A DNA stretch of 64,000 nucleotides from Malaya genurostris (taxonomy: Eukaryota; Arthropoda; Insecta; Diptera; Culicidae): positions 5,270,001 through 5,334,000 of the forward strand of contig NC_080570.1 in NCBI RefSeq assembly GCF_030247185.1, in the 5' to 3' direction. The notes beneath the pieces were generated by a model. The model did no database searches, was not told the DNA's origin, and saw only the letters and a program-made list of their open reading frames with translations. How positions within the stretch are numbered: the stretch's first letter is position 1; the number at the start of each line of letters is the position of its first letter. Below are positions 55,853 through 64,000 of the stretch, piece after piece. Both the position numbers and the translations under genes were made by a program.

Positions 55853-56021
55853 CTTACCTGGAATGAGGTAAACGAAGAAATGTTTGATTCATAAGTTGTT
55901 TATATTTGTAGTGTTATTTTTTTTTTGTTTCGTTAGTCTACGGTTCACTAACCGGATTTTTATGTCCGAATGATTCAACGTTCCACGAACTTGTTTGATT
56001 TGTTTTCTTTGGCAAATCAGG

Positions 56022-56360
56022 TCAAGGTTGTTGGCCAAGTTCGAGAGCTGTAGATTCATTGCTGCAGGGTAACTTTTTTTTCTCTCCGAATTTGTTTTTC
56101 GAGAAGAATAGACAATCGAGAAAGCCACAAGTGTTTGGCACTTCTGCGCGGACCTCATTGGATACGGGATCCACTTGTACAACGATGCAGTCACAATCCG
56201 CCTTCAGTTGAAAGGGAAAGTTGCCAGTTGCCTCAAATAAAACTCTGCTTAGAATAATAGGATCGAACACAGCTTTGAGCTTCCGTGATTCACTGAATTG
56301 AAGCGGTGTCGTGTTAAACCAACAGTGCATGATTTTGAAGCTACTCAAAGAGCAAACCAT
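56022..56360 (-). other. Unrecognised coding-like ORF with a homopolymer frameshift
   Basis: ATG at 56360 gives MVCSLSSFKIMHCWFNTTPL, then SESRKLKAVFDPIILSRVLF, EATGNFPFQLKADCDCIVVQ and VDPVSNEVRAEVPNTCGFLD. The codon pattern looks coding. At a run of eight A (minus strand, about 56073-56080) the frame breaks, and the adjacent frame continues NLQLSNLANNLDLICQRKQI then KQVRGTLNHSDIKIR to about 55950. A single-base error or indel in the A run would join the two. No family recognised and no signal peptide. May be a small gene, a pseudogene or chance. Confidence 0.3.
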
Positions 56361-56754
56361 TCTCGGCACACAGAAAGTGGCGGACGTTCAATCGATCAAA
56401 ACTAACAGTTCAGTGTTTAGTCAATTCCTTCAACAATACGATGAAGCAAGATTGAAATAATAGTGTGAAGATGTGTGCAGTGCAAAGTTTGGGTTAAAAT
56501 AAACATTTATAAACTTTGGAAAACTACTACTTTCTAATGTGATAATGCCTTTTCTATTGTCATTCAAATGGGCTGAACACATTTTATTCATTTGGCTAAG
56601 TATTGATACAATTTTAATTAGTGATACAGTAATACTTCTAGAACCGAAAGTATCAGCCGAAATACACCGTTGCCCTTTTTTGCATCTTTCAAGTGAACCA
56701 AAATATGTCAAAATCAGTTGAGCCCTTAATCGAGTAAATTGTGCGAATAGAAAA

Positions 56755-57480
56755 TAATTCGGTTTGACGTTTACGTCACTTATTTGATTTCGTCTCCGAA
56801 ACCGAAGTGCCCTACATAATCTATGATTGGAGGCAACATTTTTACTTCCTAACAGGTCTAAGATTGTCTGGATCCGTTTGAGCCCTGCTTTTTGTCGGTT
56901 ACGTCACTTATTCTATTCTATCTAATCCATTTGAACACACTGTGGCTGTATAAATGAGGTCAAATATGTTAAAATTAGGTCAGCAATCTTTGGAAAAAAT
57001 GCTGATATCAAAATAGGTATGATTTATCGGTTACGCCATTTTAACTTCACAAATAACTGTTTTTTTTCTACGAGCCGAAAGTTTTCGAAATCGATTCAGG
57101 TATATCCGAGAAAATTTAGCGAATTTAAGAATGTGCAATTTGTCGGTTACGTCACTTATATAATTATATCTCCGGAACCGGAATTATATAATTATATCTC
57201 CGGAACTGGAAATTTCGAATTCGATAGTAGCTTTCAACCGATTGTTGAAATCGGTTCAGCCATCTTCGAGAACATTGAGTGCAGAGAAAAAGTGCTTCGT
57301 CGTTTACGTCACTTATACCATTGTATCTGTGGAATCGGAAGTGACAGCTATTTGGTCTTCAAACGTAAGCAATAACGCAATAGTAGCTTTCAAACTAGCC
57401 TAAACTTGTTAGAATCGGTTGTGTATGTATGTGTGAGAAAAATTACCCGCATTGGCTGGCCAATTGACATACATACACCT
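56755..57480 (+). repeat. Tandem array of the GTTACGTCACTTAT repeat
   Basis: GTTACGTCACTTAT-like cores at about 56770, 56898, 57030, 57140 and 57305, each followed by a CTCCGGAACCGGAA-like block and GAAATCGGTTCAGCCATC-like end. A 23-bp local duplication (ATTATATAATTATATCTCCG...) occurs near 57160-57210. The ORF at 57019-57375 is a shadow. Confidence 0.8.
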
Positions 57481-59174
57481 CAAACGATATAACCGCATCC
57501 ACCAGGATTTCCAAAATGCCAAAACCAAAATGACCAGAACCGCGTGTGAAAATGTGCGAAACTCAAGCAAAATACACATAGAAATGTGATCAGGCTTTAA
57601 ACACTTACAGCTCAGTATATTTTGTATCGATTTTTAATATTATTTCATTATTTGATTGGAAATTTTTCTAAGATTCGATTTGAATGTATCAAGCTACGTA
57701 TTTTCAATTATAAATGATTGAAATTTTGATTAGTAGCGAGCAGTATCATATTTTGTGTGCTAAAAATCTCCGGCATATCGGATTTCCCTGCCATAGACGA
57801 CCGTTTTGAAGGAGTAAGCGATATATCAAAGGGAAAGCATCGCTCTGATTGGTCAATCGTTGCAAAAGCGAAGCTGTTGGAAGCACGCGAATCTATAAAT
57901 AGAAGCGAAATTATAGCTAACGTTTTAGTCCTACGCGTAGCATGCTAGAGGTAGGTTGTTGGTAGATAGCAAGCCAAAAAGTGCCATAAAACGATTTGAA
58001 GCTTTAATTGGTATGCTCTGATCTTGTGTCATGCAAGTTCGAATGAAATTCCATGTTATGTCGTTTCGCCTGAGAAATTGACAACTAAATGTAAATGTTG
58101 AGTGCGTAAGATTAATTTCTAATTTATATAAGATGAACTCGATTGATAATGAGAAAAAGTTTATCGCTTCAAGCGAAATCGCAGAATGGTAGAGACACTT
58201 GAGGATCAAGAGTAAACCAAGTTAACTTGTATTGGTAATTTGTGTATTACGTACATTTTATTTGGTACGTATGCCATAGATCTGTGTGTTCATATTTGCA
58301 GTGCACCGAGTTTATCAAAGTGGATTGCACGATTGAGATTCAAACAATCTTTTTTCACAATAATTTATTCTCAAATGAATGTTAAGCCTGACATCTTGGA
58401 TAAAATATCAGTTTTGATCAATTTTTCACCAACGTTTGATGGAAAATTGCCTACATTCTATGAATTTAGATTTTTAATTCCTAATAAAAAAAAGTTAGCA
58501 ACACTGCTTCAATGCATTTGTATTAGATTACGCTACACAAAATAAACAAAACTAAATATTTTCTGTTACAAAAGCAGTTTGCCGGGAAAATAAATAGTTT
58601 TACGACAACATTCCATATCCATTGCCTTTCGCGTGTTAAATTCAAGGTTCCTGTTTTGCCGGATTACTAATAGAAGGTACGTAAATCTTTATATCGCAAT
58701 AATTTTTGCAAGAGGAAATCCATATATGAATGTGTTTGTTGCTAATCAAATGTGTCAGTGGAAGTAAGCTGAAACTGAAATAATTTTTCTCGAGCAGTTT
58801 GAAGGAAAACGAAAGAGTTTTAGACTAAGATTTTCGCTTTTCTTGAGTTGCAATTTTAAGCAGTATGAACCGATTGGTTTATTTTACAACCATATGGAAA
58901 ATTTATTGAGTAAAATCAGGAAAAGATGCGCTGGAATTGGTATTTACGCACACATTATTGGCATTACTCATACGCTTGCAAAGAGTCTTGCTCCTTAACG
59001 CTATAAAAATAACTGCTTGCATACAAAACTTGAATACAAGCTTGGCGAAGAGAAGCTTAAATATCAACGACGTTGGATTGAACTGTTTGATTGTAGATCA
59101 TTAGAAATTTGGGTTGCCTTGTTCCACATCAATGGCTCGCACAACCCCATGGGGCTGATCGTTGTAGTTTTTTT

Positions 59175-59278
59175 TTATTTTCGTCTGAGATGTCAGTAAA
59201 GACATTGCACTTAGGTGCAAAATACAGTTCAACATAAACAGCTAATGGACTAATGAACCAAAGACGAAGCGTAAAATG
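59175..59278 (-). repeat. GCGTTTCGTCTTCGGCTC repeat, copy 3 (inverted)
   Basis: The minus strand reads TTTTACGCTTCGTCTTTGGT then TCATTAGTCCATTAGCTGTT, GCACCTAAGTGCA and CAGACGAAAATAAAAA. It is the longest copy, with both flanking blocks. Confidence 0.7.
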
Positions 59279-60434
59279 ATGAAAATGACTAATGTGCAAT
59301 TTAGCGCAAACCGGTACAAGGTACCAAAACCCCGAAATTTCGTGCTATCTACAAATTTATGCTTAAAAAAAACTTGAAACCTCGGATGCAAATGAGTCAT
59401 GAGCAAAGGAATGTTGAAAAATTTGATCAGATATTGTCACTTCATCTCCTAAATCAGTCCGTTTTTTAGGGCTACAAAATCATCCTCAACACTTTTTCTC
59501 GCCCAATATTGACATATTTTCAAATGTAGACAGCGTTTTATTGTGTTTGCGATATTGATTGATTGATAAAAAAATAATTTGGCGTCGATTCGTTCAGCAA
59601 AATATGGGGAAGTCGTTAACCTCCGAAATGTATCAGTGTGCACCCGCAGAATGCACAGACGTCATGCATTCACTGCATTTGGACTCGAATCCATTGCCCT
59701 CAATGTTGCGACTGTCATCAAACGGCTTTGTTTTTTCTTGTGCATCGCAGCAATCCATGAAATGGAATATGTGAAAAAGGGTGTTTCTTGTGCGTCGTTG
59801 TCAAAAAAAAAAACGAATAATCAGCTGAAATTTGAGCAAGCTGCAGTTGCGAATCCAGTAAATATACTCGTCGATTGTTTCCATTTCAGAACCAGAGTAA
59901 ACACAAAAACCCATCTTTGATTAGGCTGCCATATAGAGAAATTCATTGTTCAAATTGGTGTTGTTGAAAGTTTTACGATCGGAATTGGTGTTTTTCTTTC
60001 GGCATTGAATTAATAAACAGAAGATCGATTAATCGGTTTCCATTTGAATGGCAGCTTACTCGAATGTTTCGATTGTTTTGAAAAAAAAACTGTTGAATCA
60101 GGTGCGAAACATCAGTGATGTAATCATCCATAAAGTAGTTGCTGCAGTTTCGAGTTAGATAAAAAAGCAGAAGCTATTTCATGAATAGCTTATCGACAAA
60201 TTTCACAGCACTTGACCTCACTGTCCATGTCGACACTTAGTGTCAAAAAAGCGCATCACCGTAGTTGTTAGTGTCCAACCGTTCGATTGATTTTTCATCA
60301 TCGATTACTAAGTGTGGATCATCAATAGTGATTAAGAAAACACCTTCTGCTACTGCGGCTTAACATCGAAGGCTCACGCCATCGGAAAGGGCCCCATACC
60401 AGGTGCGCGGCGATTGCTTATTTCGCTCGTCGAT

Positions 60435-60500
60435 CGATGCGATGCGATGCGATGAGATGATGAGTCGACAAGACAAGACAAGACCGGACCGGACCGGACA
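60435..60500. repeat. Compound pentanucleotide microsatellite
   Basis: Three successive simple repeats: (GATGC)n, then (GACAA)n, then (GACCG)n. Slippage-prone. Confidence 0.9.
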
Positions 60501-60714
60501 AGGGTTGTGTAACATTTGTTCACCACCACAATAAGTGACCTTACACCCCTTTACGCCGGAGCCGTCCTTTACAGGAGGGGAGTGCCATCAACAAGAACCA
60601 GTCCTTAATTGGTATGTACGCGAGGGTACTCAATGACCTAGGGTAACAGTTTCGAGACTGGATACCCCCGACCGATCAGGGTTGGTTCTTTTCGCGATCG
60701 AGTACCGGTAGCTG

Positions 60715-61230
60715 ATGTTGTCAAATTGGACTAATTCACCTTCATTGATATCGAATTCAAACAGAACCTACGAGTGGCTAAACCCAACCCCAATATCGAC
60801 GCCATCTCTAGAAATTCGTCATACCAGATGTTATCCACTGTCTCAACCAGAACAGTCTAGACAGTTTCGATACAGAATCAAACCGAAGTACAATCCGAAA
60901 ATTGGAAGGATCTTTCAAGTCAGAAAAGCTACAACCCTGCGATGGATGGGATCACATCTCACCTACCCAGAGTTGAAAAACAAACCTATACTTTTATTTT
61001 GTGGAATGGCTGGGGCTGCCGCGCCGGTTCAACTCCATAGGTTGCCTGGTGTCAGCAAACTTCGCTCGAACATCGTTCGTTCCGAAGCGTACAAAAGTTG
61101 GCGAAAGATTGCGGGCAGCAGCCTGAGACAGAAGGCACCAAAGCAGATCAAGGTTTACCGTCAGTCCCGGCACTCGATCTGCTATAGGGTACAAGTTATC
61201 GACGTGAATGAATACCGTGGGCTTGAATAG
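60715..61230 (+). other. Longest unassigned plus-strand ORF in the right flank, 171 aa
   Basis: ATG MLSNWTNSPSLISNSNRTYE through RKATTLRWMGSHLTYPELKN to IDVNEYRGLE, TAG. The second half (61000-61230) is GC-richer. No domain or motif recognised, no good splice signals at its ends, and the opposite strand is open for 93 codons over the same place. It could be a relic or chance. Confidence 0.15.
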
Positions 61231-61746
61231 TTGTGTTGTTTTTGGTTTTCGTTTTATTATTTTCCAATATCTCAAGTTTGGGCATCGCTTTTCAGTGCAG
61301 CAAATTGTTCACAGAAACCCCCCAGGGGAAAAAGATTAGTGCAGTTCAGAATAAAAACTTGAAATTGATCAATAGCAGCGGATCGGACTATTTCTTAATC
61401 AACTTGCTGTCGGTTTCATTGCATCCAGTCACGTATTGTTCGTTTCTGTCATCGAGCAAAAGATCCGAGCGTTACAGGTCAAACTCATTTCAGTAAGAAG
61501 TCCAACAAAATTGTTTCACAATCGGTCGACTTCGGTCCGATACAGAAAATGAAACGTATTTCGGACAAAAATTTTATAAGTGTGTCTTTTGCAGAACCCG
61601 AGAAATATTTGGAAAGTAATTTTACATAATTAGCTTTGGTTATGTGGTTGCGCCACATCAATTATCCAAGAGACATTAAAACAAATAGATAATTTTGATG
61701 AATAACCTTAATTTGCAGTTCTCTAATTCATTCTGTGATGTAAACG
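61231..61746. other. No gene recognised
   Basis: AT-rich; the 87-aa ORF at 61233-61496 has no recognised domain. Confidence 0.5.
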
Positions 61747-61870
61747 AAATAACCTTGTCGGCGAAATAACCCTTTCGGCGAAATGATCTCTTCAGCGAAA
61801 CGACTTTCGGCGAAATGGCATTCGGTGAACCGACTTTCGGCGTAATGGCTTTCGGCGAAATGACCCGCTC
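61747..61870. repeat. Second copy of the TTTCGGCGAAATGACC minisatellite
   Basis: About eight tandem units of TTTCGGCGAAATGRC with small changes, ending AAATGACCCGCTCCCG. It resembles a repeat widespread in insect genomes. Confidence 0.85.
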
Positions 61871-63119
61871 CCGTCTCGTTCAATTGACTTTTGTAATCAT
61901 CCGACTCAAGTCATATTCACTGAATTGAAAAACCGTTCCTAGTGATTTAAACTTCTGGCCAAAAATGAGTGCCAGTACATTTCCCTGCTTCATGATCTTA
62001 GCTATCCGACAGTGATCCATTTCAGGCTTGAACATAAACTCGAAGACAGAAAATGATTCCTGTGACGGATCTCATTTGAGTTTCCAATGATCACAAGCAA
62101 GTGTGAAACATTTTCGCATTATTAGAAAAGAGAGTTCTTTTAAAGTCAATATGGTGTTAGTCAATATCGAAAAAAGTAAACCTAACGAATGGAAGACCAT
62201 GATGCGGCAAAATACAATCGCAGATGATTTCAAGCTTCCGACTTTCGCTTCACGAACTTGAAACGTTGCTCGATCTAAAGCAAGTTTATTTGCCTTCACT
62301 GAATAAAACTAGTAATGTTGTTTCCATTCAATTCCATAAGAGTGCAGAGAGAGTGAGTGGAGAAGGCGGAGCGAAACGTTGTATTGTAATCGCCTCGTAT
62401 TCAGTTTAACAGACTTGCACTGATCATATGTAACTAGCTCGCACGTGCCTCTGGATGTTCCGCGTGACACTTGCACTCTGGCAGCAACCTAAGGAGTTGA
62501 AGGTAATTCGATTAACTTCAACGATAACAATGTGGGTAATATGGAGAATGAAAAGACAAGTTATAACAGCGATGATTCTATTCGAAGACGGAACGATTTT
62601 TTGCATCGGAAAGAAAAATTCTTCCCCAGTATCCTAAATGGCGTCTGTTTGTTACGTATGCGCTTGAGAAAGCCCATACCTTCTTACATTATTTTTTGTC
62701 AGGACACAAGGCTTCCAATTTAAATCCCTAGTCACGTATGGTAATTAGCTTGCTACATGTCAATATTGCCAGAAAACTATTCATTACGGTAAGTCTTGCG
62801 AGAAACTGGACAAGAAGATATAGACCCAAGTATAATTAAGCCACTTTATCCCTCCAAAGTAAAGCCAGTACTCCTGGGCAAAATTTAACAACAATGAAGA
62901 AATGTCAACTACGAAACCATCATTTTGTAACAACAAGATATACTTGCGTCAGCTAACAGCGATTCCATTGCCTGGAGAAAGTACAGCTATGAAACAAAAG
63001 AAAAACAGAAACTAACATACGATACAATGGACGAGGGCGTGACTAGTGAACCATAGCAATCAACCCAAGGAAAAGGATTAAAACGAGGTCCAATAATAAA
63101 AAATAAATTGTTTCTATGT
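61871..63119. other. No gene recognised
   Basis: Short ORFs on both strands (for example 62072-62299 minus, 62455-62637 plus) without homology signal or repeats. Confidence 0.5.
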
Positions 63120-63745
63120 CTTTTCCATATAGAAAGGTTATGAAATCATTGAGAAACCCGTCTTTTGAGGCGAATTCGAAGAGCCATTCGAATCAGTTCG
63201 TTGAGATCGGGAAAAATCTTTATATGCATGTGTGATTATAAGACAAATAAAGTCACTTGATTTTCTAGGAAATTACTAGATCAATTTTTACAAATTTATA
63301 TTCGAATGAATATTCTTCTGGTTCCACTTCGTCCGGATCCGATTTCCGGTTCCAGATTCACAGCGTTATGTGTTATTAAATAACAATAATGTCACTTGTT
63401 TTTTTTCTCGGAGATGGCGCAACCGATTTTAACGAAATTATAATCAAATGAAAGCTCATACAGTTCCAAAAAATAAATTTGAATTTCATCCGGATGTGAC
63501 TTCCAGGTCCGGAATTACTGGGTAATAAATGAATAAAACTTCAATTTCGAGAATATGTTTTTACAGTTGACGATGTGAATGAAATAATTTTTTTCAACCC
63601 AGTTAGTTAATTCTTTTGTTTAGCAGGTGTTGTTAGTCTGATGATCACTCAAACGCTTTTTAGCCATACTGGACCCCGGTTTCCGGTTTCGGTGGCACTG
63701 GAAGTAGGCGTCACAATTCCATAATGTTACTCACATCAATTTTTC
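63120..63745. repeat. Copy of the AAAGG-end / CTCGGAGATGGCGCAACC repeat
   Basis: Starts with CATATAGAAAGGTTATG, then TCAGTTCGTTGAGATCGGG, then two tandem-like blocks with TCTCGGAGATGGCGCAACCG and TTCCGGTTCCAGATTCACAG / TCCAGGTCCGGAATTACTGG. Same family as 33068-33612. Confidence 0.7.
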
Positions 63746-64000
63746 AAAGATGGATGCGATAATCACAAACTAAGATTGAAATTAAAGATTCGAAAGATAT
63801 GAAGACGAAACATAACAATTAAAGTTTTCCGTACACCTTTAAAATTTACCATGGGATAAAATAGTGACACGAACCTACCCCCATGATGCGAGACTTGGCG
63901 AGAGCCACGTACAAAGATCTACCCTTGAAACTCAACAAACCATGCTCGGTTGCCATCGAAACGATTCTCTAATCATGTTCGTTCCACGGTGGAGCCTTAT
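63746..64000. other. Window end, nothing recognised
   Basis: Unassigned sequence; the last 150 bases are GC-richer and could be the edge of a feature beyond the window. Confidence 0.4.

Larger units (their letters stand above)
57481..60714. other. No gene recognised
   Basis: AT-rich up to 60.2 kb, with ORFs at 58240-58545 and 59579-59920 lacking recognisable domains. GC rises after 60350 around the microsatellite. Confidence 0.45.

Noticed and set aside
1..64000. Endogenous viral element
   Set aside because: No viral polymerase, capsid or glycoprotein-like ORF was recognised on either strand; the broken ORFs found belong to retroelements and DNA transposons.

Overview
This looks like a piece of an insect nuclear genome, most likely a mosquito (Culicidae, probably culicine). 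The evidence is short GT-AG introns of about 65 bp in a conserved gene, dense transposon relics, tRNA-derived SINEs with target-site duplications, and a fatty-acid elongase that resembles the mosquito ELOVL family as I remember it. The species call is inference. Nothing prokaryotic, no CRISPR array and no virus-derived ORF was recognised.

Only one conserved host gene can be supported in full. It is a minus-strand ELOVL-type very-long-chain fatty-acid elongase with seven coding exons between 40119 (start codon) and 23598 (stop codon), predicted at 327 aa. All four diagnostic elongase motifs are present, including the HxxHH box. Exon 1 is separated from exons 2-7 by a 14.4 kb intron full of transposons. 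The start codon lies directly after a splice acceptor, so a 5' UTR exon must lie further right. A promoter-like CpG-rich patch at 48960-49200 and an exon-like segment at 55755-55852 are untested possibilities.

Layout. 1-2.5 kb: mostly unassigned, with an RNase H relic of a non-LTR element. 2.54-5.52 kb: a degenerate 12-bp array interrupted by a SINE. 5.5-9 kb: unassigned sequence, a coding-like patch (6773-6940) and a second SINE. 10.1-12.4 kb: mariner relic, then a TTAA-flanked MITE holding a second nested element. 12.9-13.4 and 20.3-20.9 kb: smaller 12-bp arrays. 14.7-15.0 kb: a possible small spliced ORF. 15.6-22.1 kb: TA- and TTAA-flanked elements and fragments of non-LTR and mariner ORFs. 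22.5-25.6 kb: elongase exons 2-7 and 3' UTR. 25.9-40 kb: intron 1, with a second TTAA MITE, an internally deleted DDE element, hairpin elements, two non-LTR fragments, a gag-type zinc-knuckle relic and a SINE. 42.96-44.25 kb: an almost intact mariner with 26-bp terminal repeats, TA duplication and a broken transposase. 46.7-48.3 kb: MITE pair and interspersed repeat. 51.1-54.3 kb: the large 12-bp array again, in the opposite orientation. 54.4-64 kb: mostly unassigned, with two unrecognised coding-like stretches and more interspersed repeats.

The genes do not form a functional cluster. The main biological content is the elongase locus and a readable stratigraphy of transposon insertions. I found no convincing new multi-gene system. 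The items most worth checking are the paired opposite-orientation 12-bp arrays, the nested TTAA elements, the 42-bp-arm hairpin in intron 1 and the unassigned coding-like patches.
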